Assembly (NCBI GenBank): GCA_020137815.1
Contig: CM035350.1
Coordinates: 8,704,765 to 8,768,764 of the forward strand
Source of the DNA: Hormiphora californensis
Lineage: Eukaryota; Ctenophora; Tentaculata; Cydippida; Pleurobrachiidae
Length of the DNA: 64,000 bases
Direction: 5' to 3'
This document shows, piece after piece, positions 20,464 to 60,700 of this stretch. How positions within the stretch are numbered: the stretch's first letter is position 1; every line of letters starts with the position of its first letter. A program made the position numbers and the translations under genes. The notes beneath the pieces are model-generated. The model was given only the letters and a program-made list of their open reading frames with translations, searched no databases and was not told where the DNA came from.

Positions 20464-23296
20464 ATGTTACGCCAGGATCCATTGCGGAAGCGGATCTGTA
20501 CAAGTGATCAAGAACGGTTTACACCCAGTCCAACTAGTGGAAGTTACAGGCTGAGAACTCAACCTACTTGCAATGAACAAATCTTTGATCTCTTCAGGTC
20601 CAATGAAAAGTAAGTGAGATAAGATCTTCTTCTGTTTTCATGAACTTCGAAGCTGTTCTAATTGATTTGTATACTAGGATTTAGGTTTTCAAAATGTCTT
20701 TAATCAGGTTGTCTGCAGCGGACTTTAAAAATGTTTGGACCTACTACGATTCAGATATGAATGGCTATATCGAGGCAGACGAATTGACATCTTTTCTTAA
20801 CGATCTGTTCACAGCACAGGTATCTGATCCTGATCCAATCTGCATTTTATATCTTTTGTGTGATCTGTTTTAATTGTTAGATAATTAGTGATTAATTGAA
20901 ATTACAGCATGTTGTGACAGCTGCACTGTTCTATTGTAATTCTAATGCACATTCAGACAGCCCTAATGGTACCTTGTGTGTACTGTGTGTGCATTATTAG
21001 ACGGCCACAGATCTTAGTTGTACATGTGTGTTCATCATCAGATGTCTCTGATCTCTTTGTCTGCAGCTCCTCCCGTTCCTAAAATCGATGTGTGCGATGT
21101 GGTTAATAACGTTAGATATTGTTGTTGTTGTCACACGTACCACAAAACAACTAATGCCACATGGAATTTGAAACTCTTTAATATAATACAGTGGTGTTTT
21201 TTCTACTCCAGTTGCTTTAATTTTCCATGTCTATTTTCCATACAGTATATTTGACTTGTACAGTGTCTCCAGCCAATTAAACTCTCCATTAATTTAGAAA
21301 GGTTGCTGCCAAGTACTTCCACCTGGGGAGTTTATGTCACCTAATTCCGCATTAATTATGCCTTAATTTTCGTATTACTACTTGTACTGTACGTCAGCAG
21401 TTCGGCGGCATACAGCAATGACCTATGAGCTAGAAGCAATCTATTTTTTCTCATCTTGTGCGTCAGAAGGGACTGTGAAAATTGGAGTGAATCTAGGCAT
21501 GTAGTGTATCCATGTCTTGATACTAATTAGCGGGCTAATTATGAATTTTGTCGACTACCACGGTGCCTGCCAGTATACAGCTGCCACCATGAATAGCTTT
21601 CTGTATGTGATATTTGTAATCCGTTATTCTTTGAGGTTGTCCCCCTGCCATGTTAGGGATACGGAGTACTAGTGGCTTATGCATATAACATTTGGCTTGC
21701 GATAGGGTTCTCAGCCGTGATTCGTGACCTACTAGTGATTTTTGGATAGAGCTGTTGTAATTGTAGTGACTTTTTGTAGAACGTGTCATGGTTGTTTGAT
21801 GTATTGTTTTAGTCTGTTAAATGTGGTGCATTTTGTTAGTTTGGTTTACAGCTAATGGATTAGACCATTTCTAGTTAGAGCGTGCCCTGTTAGTTTCAGA
21901 AAGTGGCTTGCCAAGTCGTTTATTGTATTTGTATGTCAATATAGTTTCTGATCAGGTCTGTGTCCAGTGGCAGTAGGCTAGATTATGGTCGTTGGTATTA
22001 CTTATATGTTCCCTATGCTATAGCATACTATGGCCTATCAAGATTATATAGTTTATTTTACTAAACCTTTAACTCGCATAAACTCTTTAACTCTTATAAA
22101 CTCTTTAAAACTCTTAAAAAACTCTCCAAAGCATAATAAATCAAAATGCCCAAGGTCTAATTCTAATTCTGATCTTGATAAATTGTTCTAGAACAAATGC
22201 ACCCCAATGCATGTTATTTGTATGACAGCTGTACTACTACGAAGCACTATCTCACTAACAGAAAATCCAGAGTGGCCTGTTACAGGGCCAGCATATGAGC
22301 AGAGGCAGAGTTGGAAATACTAAGAGACGCCATCATTGAATGTTATGACGCCTAATAGGGACGGAAGGATCGAAGTAACGGAAATGACAAAGTTCCTACC
22401 GTGGAGAACAACTTTCTCCTTCACTTCAGGTACACTACACTTAACACTACGGGTACACTACGTACTATAATAACAGGTACACTATAGTCGAATTTTTTAT
22501 TTAAGCGACAAGCCGCCACGCACTCAATTAGTTAATTTGTCATATCTCCGGTTCCTGATAAGATAAAGACTTGATCCTGGTTGCGTTGGAAAGATAAAAT
22601 TTTTATCTTTCCAATGGCACCAAGAAAAAGTCGCTAGCTTATCAGGAACCGGAAATCGATTTCAAGCGCTGCATTTTGATGCGCGGCGCTGCATTTTGAT
22701 GCGCGGCGGCCTAAAAAATTGGACTTTACACCACGGGTACTGCACCACACTACAACAGGTACAGAGGTAGAAACTGTACAAGTAGAGTGTATGTAACAAG
22801 CTATAGTGAGGGAAGGATAAGTTAGTGTAACTGTAAACTATTGCAATGGAGGGAGCAAGTTATCTGATATCTAACAGCTCAGTTAGAGGGGACAATATCA
22901 CTGAAACAATAGCAAGGCAATGGATCCTATATGTACAGTAGTATGTACCAATGGATCCATTGTACCAATATAGGCAAGAGTAAGTGAGAGCATACCACCT
23001 TGATTTTGCCCAACAGCTACTATATAGAGCGCTCTCGAGTAAGTAAGCCATGGCTAGCCTACGGCATGGCTAGCCTACTGCATTTTACAAGAGTGGTTCT
23101 TACCAAACAATAAACAAATGTTGTGCTGCATAAAACCACTCTGAGGAAGCTTTTATTACAAGTTTTAAGGGGGCAGCTTAAGAAAGGATCATAATGAAGA
23201 AAGAGAAAATAGAGACATCACGTGTCTACTTTGTCTGTATAGCCATAGGCTACAAACAAAAACTCCCTCTCCTCCCCATCTGTCGCTGTCTCTCTC

Positions 23297-23359
<63 letters not shown>

Positions 23360-26300
23360 ATCCCTTTCTCTCTGCTTCCTACTAGAACTGCTAAGCGAGC
23401 CACAAAACATCTGTGTTCATTTGTCTCACATGTTCACATCTAATTTCTCACTCTCAACTTTATACCGAGGGAAGTAACAGGTGTTTAGCTGCCCCTAAAT
23501 TAAGAAATTGCAAATGTGTCTTTTATGTACGTAGTTAGTGTCACACGGGGAAAAAGAGAATAAGGGATCAGAGAGAGATTTAAACATGTGACAAATGAAC
23601 GCAGATGTTTCTCTCCTAGACCAGAATACAGAGTTATACAGCGAAAGGGGCTCCGGGCTGGGGGCTATTTCATATCTCTAAGAATATATCCCTAGCGAGA
23701 GAAATGCGATTGAACATAAGCAATGATATTGATGGGGCTCATAATTCATATCAAGGAGTATCTAAGAAGCATTTTCAACTGCTTCAATGAATTTCAGCTG
23801 AGATTCTCGGAAAATTTGATTGAATTGAGAAACTTGGTACAAATTGTATGAAAGCTTAGAAATTCACAGAGGATTGATCAAGAGAGGCGTGATCACATGA
23901 TCACATATTTTGTGAGGCTCAATATCTTGATGTCAAATTATAGCTCAGCTATGCTACATCAATGACTCCTTTTCACCTAGCTAACTCTTCTTCTCTCGCA
24001 GAATGAAAGGGGACGGTAAGATGTCGTGTGCTGATTTCATTGAGATATGGAGGTACTACGATACTGATAAGAGTGGATATCTAGAGGAGAAGGTATGGGA
24101 ACAGTATCTTTATAGCAATTAATCTCACAACCTAGTGGGATTAATTGCTTTGAAATGAGGGGCTTGTAGTTTTGAGGGGAAAGATCACAGGTAAGTGTTA
24201 CTTCACGATGATTTACCACAGAGCAAAGATGGAGGTATTTATGAAGAAGCGTGATATATCTCTATCTCTAGAGTGGGAAGAATAATCTTACAATTCCATA
24301 GACAATGCAAATAAATTATAGTTGTCTCGACAGAATAATAAGGCACAAAAGGAAGTTCCAAGCAGCACATGTCAACTTGTTCAGACTCTCGTGCTGTATG
24401 AACAATATAAATTCCAGAGCGAGGGATATAGAAGTACGTTAAAATATAACAAGAATAATTGCGATATGATGTCATATCGCCTGGTTTCCCCGCCAACCAT
24501 GTGATCTGGCATGTGCCAGTTGCCACACCTGCTTGGGCACTGATACGTGAGCCGGTATAGCTGATGGGTTGCCTGAGCTATGTGATATCCTAGTAATAAT
24601 AAGTCGCAGTTCCGATCACAAATGCAGAACAATGTTCATTGCACAATGACGTAGGGCGCGATGACAAATCTATGAACAATTGTAATTGCAAGTGCAGCAT
24701 AAAGGCGCCGCGCACATGCGCACGAATTTCCTGTTGTGTTCAGTCAGTAAGTGACAGCATTCCGCACTGGATAGTTGCCAACAGCAACTCAGGAGGTTAC
24801 GTTACATCAAAGCGTGACACCTCACTAGTATGTAAAACTAAAATTGTCGAATCCTAAACCCCTATGCCTTTTTACAAAAGGCATCCGGGTGAATGCCTTC
24901 GGCATTCACCCGGGCGGGGAAAAAATGTGTTGAAAGCATGTGTTACATTAACAACCAGTACCGTATTACCACACTAGACTTTTAAAATTAGACTCCTCAT
25001 ACTGTGTGATTTTAAATGACTGAGACTGCTCTATCTCAAATTGTGTAAAAACTACGGCATCTTTCGACTTCAAATTTTGGGACACGATAAAACATAATTT
25101 CTCATTTATTCTCCCAGATTTTCAGAAAATTTCCTTGTTCCTGAATGAACTTATTGCCACAAAACCTCCTCCAACTTTACACAGTCATATCTCTGGAGTC
25201 TAATGAGATAGAGAGTTCAGATTTTTAGGAGAGACAGCTAAGACGATTTTGAATGTTTTGTCTGCTTTACGAGTTGATAACTTGTACCGTCTGTTCACAG
25301 GAACTGTTTAAAGTGATGTAACACGCCCTAATTAGGCCAAATGTAGGTCATTTTACCCCTCAAAGATCACATATCCAGCTGCTTCTAGTGGGCTAATGAG
25401 GCCTCTTACACGAATTCGTCACGTGTTACTGCAAGGATACCGCTCTCCTTTTTCACCTTGACCAAGCGGATATGATCATGGTGTCTGGAAGTGGTAACAA
25501 GCTGTAGGAACCCAGACAGATGCTGCTCTCTACTTCAATCACTCTCTCGTTATAAGGTCACGTGACTGGAATTGGGATCTCGACATCAGACATGATCACA
25601 ATGTCTACAAAGCGGGAAGAGAGAGGGAGAGAGAGAGAGAGAGAACGCTTTGTAGACATTGTGATCATGTCTGATGTCGAGATCCCAATTCCAGTCACGT
25701 GACCTTATAACGAGAGAGTGATTGAAGTAGAGAGCAGCATCTGTCTGGTTTCCTACAGCTTGTTACCACTTCCAGACACCATGATCATGTCTGCTTGGTC
25801 AAGGTGAAAAAGGAGAGCGGTATCCTTGCAGTAACACGTGACGAATTCGTGTAAGAGGCCTCATTAGCCCACTAGAAGCAGCTGGATATGTGATCTTTGA
25901 GGGGTAAAATGACCTACATTTGGCCTAATTAGGGCGTGTTACATCACTTTAAACAGTTCCTGTGAACAGACGGTACAAGTTATCAACTCGTAAAGCAGAC
26001 AAAACATTCAAAATCGTCTTATCTGTCTCTCCTAAAAATCTGAACTCTCTATCTCATTAGACTCCAGAGATATGACTGTGTAAAGTTGGAGGAGGTTTTG
26101 TGGCAATAAGTTCATCCAGGAACAAGGAAATTTTCTGAAAATCTGGGAGAATAAATGAGAAATTATGTTTTATCGTGTCCCAAAATTTGAAGTCGAAAGA
26201 TGCCGTAGTTTTTACACAATTTGAGATAGAGCAGTCTCAGTCATTTAAAATCACACAGTACTATGGAAAGAATTCTGAAACAACTAAATGAGATCTGTCT

Positions 26301-26481
26301 CTGTATCTGTCTCTAGTGTCTCTGTCTACATATGCATATATGTCTCTAGTGTCTCTAGTGTCTCTAGTGTCTCTAGTGTCTCTATCTCTGTCTCTGTCTC
26401 AGGTCTCTGTCTCTCTGTCTCTCTGTCTCTCTGTCTCTCTGTCTCTCTGTCTCTCTGTCTCTGTCTCTGTCTCTGTCTCTG

Positions 26482-26517
<36 letters not shown>

Positions 26518-28661
26518 TCTTTTCATTTTTCAGGAGATAGGAAGCTTCCTGATGGACTTATTGAAGGTGAATCAGGATATCAATATATCTGATGGAGAGC
26601 TGCTGAAGATGGTAGACGAGGTTATCAAAAACTTTGATGACAACAACGATGGTAAGACCGATCAGATGTCAAATTTTGTGTATCTTAGGTAAAGGCAAAT
26701 TATAGACCAGAATGAGAATGGCACAATCGGTTTTATAATTTGCTCTATCTTTGCTCAAACGCAATTATATGAATACCGATCGATGAACCGGAATGATGAG
26801 AAAGAAGCTGCATATAGAATCAGTTCCAATCATTCCAATGTATTTTCCCAACCCTTCCATCACAGGAAGGATCGAGTTTCTGGAGATGAAGAATCTTCTA
26901 AATATCGAGGGAAATGTACTGACGGGACTGAGCGTCAACAAAAACCTAACCGCCCAGGAATTTAATACAGTCTTCCAGTACTATGATCAAAACAGTAAGT
27001 GGGAAAGGACAGACCTGGGCGATTGAATAAGCTAAACAGACACGCAAAACCAAAGAGTTCATGAAAAATGACAAGCTGACTGATTGGCGGGAACTGGAAC
27101 TTTGTAAAATGCGCGCGCGTTAATTTCGACTGATTTGAGTCGTCGCGTGTTCCGTTCATGTAATTTCCTTGCCATAATTCATTCAATTACATTCGCACTC
27201 GCGTTAGCCGATCACAGACTGATAACATATCAATTATTTTCGATCACATGACACTCACACCTAAACGGTGGACAATAGGGTGGATGCGATACAAACAGAC
27301 GTTAATTGTCTGAAAGTAGCCAAATAATGAGCAGCCAACAAATTGAATTGTCCAATGTCCGTCGGACACTGTGTCAGGAGAGTTAATGATAACTATGTTA
27401 TAACCCCTTTTTGTAAAAAGAACAAGGTGTGTCAGCTTCATTTGTCAACTATTACTTATCTATTCTTCTCTGTCAGCGAATTTGTCTGGCCCTGGTCTGA
27501 ATTCTTTCAAATAAGAGCGAGAACAGAGACAATTAAGCTTAGTACCAAGATATATTCGTCTCGAATATATCTTGGTGCTTAGATGCTCATTTAGCTACTT
27601 AATAGTTGTCTCGCCCTCAGACTGAATATCAACTGAAATATGAATATCAACTAAATATCAGCAAGAGACGAATAGATGAAAAACGCATATACTATTGCAA
27701 CAAGAATTAATATGCATAGATTCTGACTAGTCAATAAAATAAGTTTAGTGTAGTTTACTTCCTCAAATGCAAGAACACTTTACTAAATCCCCCGTGGTAC
27801 TTTAATAAATTAGATGCATGGTGAACTGCGGGTTATGGTCGGGTACCCCTTTCCCTAATCGGGTGAAACGAGACTAGTTTATGAAGTCAAATTGAGACTC
27901 ATCGCAGGTGTCCTCTAATCCCTACAGGGACCCATCATGCGTAGCACTTCAGTAATTTAGAAGTTAGACATTGACACGATCAGAGGCTCTTATCTTCATC
28001 GAGCACTCACATATCATATCATAATTGGACACTTATCATAACATGGTTTCAGGAAGTAACCCTAGCTTGAGGAACCGAGGAAGACTGAAATTAATTAATT
28101 AATTTATTGTTTCAGGAAGCAACTACTTAGAAGAAGATGAGATCAGGTTGTTTGCAATTGACCTTATGGAACGAGCATGGAAGCCCCTGGACGAAAAACA
28201 GAGGTTGTGTGCCCCTGAGGTAAGTTTTCTTGTTGAGTAACCCCTTAATCTTCCATTTATTTCTTGTTTCTTGAGTGACATAACTACTCAAAAAATGTTT
28301 TCCGTTTATGTCTTGTTTTCTATCACAATAATAAAGTTTATGCCATTCCAGATGGTACATCATCTGGTGCAGAACATCATGTTAAATGCAAAACCTCTTA
28401 GCACACATCCCCCTTTAGATTGTTCTCAAGATGGCGGATAAAGATGGAGATGGGAAGTTATCTAGAGAAGAACTCGCCTCCCTCCTTTACACTGACAACA
28501 CGGAATTCGTTCGGTCGCCATCGCAACGCCGGCGGACATTCAAGAAGAAACGAAAGGGAAGCCCGGGGGGAAGTTGTAGTAGCGATTCTACATCCCAGGG
28601 GGCCCACCGACTAAAAGATATGATTGAGTCATATGGTGCGATGGGCGGTATAACGCCGTGA
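20464..28661 (+). CDS. Six-EF-hand calcium-binding protein (calbindin/calretinin/secretagogin family)
   Basis: Exons: 20464-20609, 20708-20819, 22305-22429, 24002-24092, 26534-26651, 26866-26994, 28116-28219 and 28419-28661; about 355 aa. Six 12-residue loops are present: DSDMNGYIEADE (63-74), DANRDGRIEVTE (about 101-112), DTDKSGYLEEKE (148-159), DDNNDGRIEFLE (193-204), DQNRSNYLEEDE (238-249) and DKDGDGKLSREE (282-293). All six keep acidic or polar ligands at positions 1, 3, 5, 9 and 12. Spacing and linkers (VENNFLLHF, LTAQEFNTVF) match calretinin-type cytosolic calcium buffers or sensors. A 49-residue N-terminal extension and a basic Ser/Arg-rich tail (RRRTFKKKRKG) are unlike vertebrate members. 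Exon 3 carries two single-base frame breaks (extra T at 22353, base missing after 22400) that cancel; its acceptor is weak. Upstream exons are possible because TATAG precedes the ATG. Confidence 0.8.
22540..22720. repeat. Foldback-like repeat block
   Basis: CCGGTTCCTGATAAG pairs with CTTATCAGGAACCGG, and GGAAAGATAAAA with TTTTATCTTTCC nested inside. The block ends in two tandem copies of GCGCTGCATTTTGATGCGCG. A related segment (GTTGCGTTGGAAAGG ... TTATCAGGAACCGC) lies at about 31010-31075, so it is a dispersed repeat. Confidence 0.5.
23290..23357. repeat. (TC)n microsatellite
   Basis: An uninterrupted CT dinucleotide tract in an intron of the EF-hand gene. Confidence 0.9.
24885..24913. repeat. 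Short perfect hairpin
   Basis: CCGGGTGAATGCC and GGCATTCACCCGG are exact complements around a 3-base loop. A second small pairing (ATGCCTTTT/AAAAGGCAT) lies just upstream. Confidence 0.55.
25000..26260. mobile_element. 1.26 kb near-perfect foldback element
   Basis: The left arm (25000-25614) and right arm (25646-26260) are reverse complements of equal length (615 bp) with only a handful of mismatches. The loop is a 31-bp purine spacer of GA repeats. Outer ends read TACTGTGTGATTTTAAATGA and its complement, so TA lies at both borders. No transposase-like frame is present. It sits in the 24093-26533 intron of the EF-hand gene. The structure fits a foldback (TIR-only) DNA element or a recent inverted duplication. 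Confidence 0.8.
26293..26521. repeat. Mixed TCTCTG / CTCTAGTGT / (TC)n microsatellite
   Basis: A compound array: CTCTAGTGT units, then TCTCTGTC, then CTGTCT hexamers and (TC)n. It abuts the acceptor of EF-hand gene exon 5 and supplies its polypyrimidine tract. Confidence 0.9.
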
Positions 28662-28886
28662 AGAAGTTGTTGTTGCCCTGACAACCATCTCCAAGGAACA
28701 TTGTGTTGTTGCCCTGACAACCATCTCCAAGGAACATTGTGGAATTTAGGGGACTGTGTGACGTCACCTCTTCAAGCAGTGGCACGGTGCGGCTACAGAT
28801 CTAGTTTGTGTAAACCAGTGTTGATGTGCCTGTGTAAATTGGACAATAATGCTCCATGAACAACGTTTTAGTGTGTGAAAACTATG

Positions 28887-28962
<76 letters not shown>

Positions 28963-30157
28963 TCCACTCCATTGTTAACGACACCATGGAACAAGCGTGG
29001 GTGTGTAAAAGGAGAGAGAGGGGACCTTTAGAGGGACAGTCTGCTTGTGTGTAATAGGAGCGAAGACCTCTAGTTATTTGAGAGAGAAAGAGAAAGAGAG
29101 AGAGAGAGAGAAATAGAGAGAAAAGAGTCTGCTTGTGGTGTGTCCTTTTGTTGTAATATATTTCAGTTTTGTACCTTTACGCCCTCTCCTCTTATTTATA
29201 TTATATTTGACCAGTCCTAGTTTCTTTTGTAATGAAAACGGAATGACCCGACCGCACCTGAACATTCGAGGGAAACTCCATTATCATAAGGTAAGAGTTG
29301 GGGGAAATGATCTATACGTCGTGAAATCAGACTCCGTGGTGCAGTACTAAAGCAAGGCAGATAGGGATCTCAGATCAGATATGAATGTCATCGATGCAGA
29401 ATTAAATGGTGGAGACTCCAACTAACCATTACAGACTCAATGGAAACTGCCACCACAAATACTAAAATCATGTTCCTATCGGATGTTCATAACGTTTTTG
29501 TGCCACACGCGTTATATCCATGAGCTATAGCAAGTGCCAAGCCACACCTCGATACGTTTGGACTTTTGCATCTTTTGAAACGATTTGCGTTCTTGAACGC
29601 TTTTTAAAAGCCTGCTAATAGCAGTGCTATTGCAGTGCTATTGCAGAAACGAGACGACATATCTGACAGATCACATTTGATTTACGTCACGAGTTGTTAT
29701 ATCCAGGTTTTAGGTACCCGCATATATCTCGAGGTTAATGACCTAAAAGGGTAGGGCGACCGAGACATGGTTTTGCCACAAGATATATAGCAGTCATATG
29801 ATACATGGTGTCATGATACACATTGCATGTTGTGACGGCTGCTGAGTGCCGATCGCTCACTAATGAGGGTTAGACTGCGGCTCAGGTGAAATTGAGAACG
29901 TGTAAATTCCATCAAGCTCAATACACATCACACACACACAAGGTAGTTTAGATCCAGAATCTTGAGGAAACCCTTGATACTTGTCTCATCGCTCTTAGAT
30001 TCTTATGGTTTTGTCTTTTTACTGTCTGGAAACTCTGTGATACGCTCTATTTCGTTGAAGGGTCATTTGTAGTGGGATTTTAGGACCTCGGTAGTCCCAA
30101 CGTTCGAACAGCAAATCCCTGTGACAACTAGGAAGGCTCCTTTAAAACACAGCTGCA
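28662..30157. other. Intergenic region between EF-hand gene and ferlin 1
   Basis: It contains the EF-hand gene's 3' flank, including a tandem duplication of about 36 bp at 28669-28741 (unit with CCTGACAACCATCTCCAAGG). A (TC)n tract lies at 28892-28957 and a short AG tract near 29080-29120. No further gene is visible. The right end should include the promoter and 5' UTR of ferlin 1. Confidence 0.5.
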
Positions 30158-58244
<28,087 letters not shown>

Positions 58245-60700
58245 AAGACCTACACTCACGATCCTTCTTATACTCCTCCTACAAAACCCTCCTTCTGATG
58301 GTGCTCAATTGATTTGAGAATTAATGACATTTTGTAGAAAGAGAACTGCAGGGCACCATGCCCTACCACTATGACATTTTGTAGACATGAGTTATTGATT
58401 TTGAGACATTATATTATTTCGTTATGTGTAGATAAGTGCTGTAAAGTTAGCCGAGCAATTTCAAATGTGACTGACCCCGGCCGTGCTGTGTGAGCTGTAC
58501 TCAGCAGATGTTTCAACTCAATTTAATATGAGTGGTGTTGTGAATAACGTTTTATTAAATCAATCAAGATTTTGAATTTCTTTCCTTCAAGTGAGCTAGG
58601 TGCACGAAAACGAAAGTTGGAATAATTTCTAAACAAATTGTGTGTAACATTCCTTTCATACGTCCATACTCAAGAATCAGGTCTAGACCCCCGCCTGCGT
58701 TTTTGCCCATCCCGGTTTTTAATTACGGCCTACAATATACCCTGGATACATAGGAGACATTGAAGTATTAAAAACTTCAATCAAACCTTTGATCAAGTTG
58801 CATAACCATGCATAAATATGTTACATGTACATTAGTCAAATTGTCTAATGGTGTATAATTTGTTTCGACCTTTCTTCTAATTCGCCCCCGGAAAAGCCTC
58901 TCTCTCCCTGCACGTTATACACATCTTCCTTTCTCAATTCGTTGTAAAGTAGTCCACTAGCCCAGGGTAGCCTATAAGTTGTTCCAGCCTATACCTGAAG
59001 GGCCCTTATCGAACTGTTTTATTGTTATTGTTGAACCTTTAAATCGTCTCAGTGAAGGTAGGTTTGAGGCTTATTAGTAAAAACGGTGTATTTTATCATC
59101 AATTCCATTCGTGAAACTTCCAGGCTTACCAACGAAATTTTTGGCAAATACTGTCGGAGACACCTGGCTTAATTAATAGATTGGACGATCAGCTCTGTCT
59201 ATTTATATTACTACATCAGTGTTAGTTTGTTTTGTGATATTATGGGTGGAAAAGGCGAGAACTGGAGGTTCGTGATCGTAACTCCATGCTTTTCAAGATC
59301 TGAACGTGAAAGACTTTCCCAGTCTGTCGGATCTCACACCAGGCCTCTTGAGTCTTGTCTAGTAAAGTTTGCACGTCGCTCACTATTCACAATGATGTAA
59401 CAAACTCTTTTTGTATATATTGTGCAGCTGTGTAGCTGTGTCACGCCAATATAGCTTCAACTGCTGACAGGCCACGTCCATAGTTCATATGGTTTCCCAA
59501 ACAAAAAGAAAACTAAAATACTTCACATCTTCTCTATCACTCTGTATATTAGTATTCACGTACACACTACACATTTGCATGCACACTCCTCTGCACTGCT
59601 CTCTTTCTTCTCAGTTTGGGGCGAAGAAGGATCAAACCTGTTTCCGTTATGAGGAAGAAAGTCCTAAGCAGCTCCGGGGATTGCTCAAGTAGGTCGCTTA
59701 GTTTTAGATTGTTGTCTTGTCAAGTTGTGATTAGTGTTGTGTAGTGCTATCTAGTGAGTTGTAACAGTGTGATTAATATTGTCTAGCGACTTGTAACAGT
59801 GTGACACTTGATAAATTGCAGTGACACATCGTATCTTCTCCCGTGGGGTTTCCACCGGCTTCACGTATTGTCTTACAAGGACACTGATGAAATCATATGT
59901 TATAACAATATGTAGCTGCAGTGTTTGTCATCATTCCTAGTATCCTGGATCTGTCATCTGATTTAATTCTCCGAAATATGCTACACCAACTCAGGACCAG
60001 ATGTGTCCTTCATAATACCATAAGATAATAAGATAAGTTCTTGAGTACCAGCACCTGCCCCTTTCGAATTCTATTCCTGAGTACACATGACGTGTTATGA
60101 TAGCTCTTCATAAATTGCTAGGAGCGCTATTCTCATATTATATCGATCACAAGTTGGGTATCCGATGACTACCCGGCCACCAGAGAGAATGAGAGCAGAG
60201 AGAGAGTTAACTAAGTTGAGTACAACACGGTGTGTGCTGCATCAGCAGGGCATACGTCCTGAGCTGCTGTTAGCGGTGGAACGTCTAAAATTTCCCTACA
60301 TTGCTCTCTCTGATTCTCTCCACATGTGTATGAAAATGGACAAAATAACTCGGCGCCTACTGCATATTGCCGGCCGAGCTCTAGGCTCGTCGACTTTCCC
60401 CGGCGTTTCCTGCATTTGTAGGCTTTTACCCTGAACGTAAATGTGTACATTTCAAATTTAAACTATCCCTACTGCTACAAGTGTGTACATTACTTTCCTG
60501 GCTTTCATTGATATTATTGCTTGACAAGCATTGTGTGTACAAAGAGAAACTACAAATTCGTGCATGTTGATTTGAATTAGAAGTGTTTGCTGGGTTCTAC
60601 TTCCTCATACCTTCCTTTTCCAACCACTTGCCCCCCATTTGTATAGCTGTACTGTTTCTCGTTAGTTTGAGCTGCTGTTTCTCGTTAGTCAGCGGATATA
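58245..60700. other. Intergenic region between the two ferlins
   Basis: ATTAAA at 58554-58559 is a candidate distal polyadenylation signal for ferlin 1. A possible exon at 59618-59690 (FGAKKDQTCFRYEEESPKQL, between an AG acceptor and GTAGGT) does not match the phase of ferlin 2 and is left unassigned. The rest shows no gene. The right end should contain a ferlin 2 promoter. Confidence 0.45.

Noticed and set aside
24885-24913. Strong hairpin considered as a tRNA or other structured RNA
   Set aside because: No cloverleaf, anticodon arm or A/B box is present; it is only a simple perfect stem.
26288-26692. 134-codon frame fused to EF-hand sequence
   Set aside because: Its first part is microsatellite upstream of the acceptor at 26533; only 26534-26651 is exon.
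59618-59690. Possible extra ferlin 2 exon FGAKKDQTCFRYEEESPKQL
   Set aside because: Its donor leaves phase 2, whereas the next ferlin 2 exon needs phase 1, and no start codon exon precedes it.
60165-60434. 89-codon frame between the two ferlins
   Set aside because: No domain or splice logic linking it to ferlin 2; its composition is not clearly protein-like.
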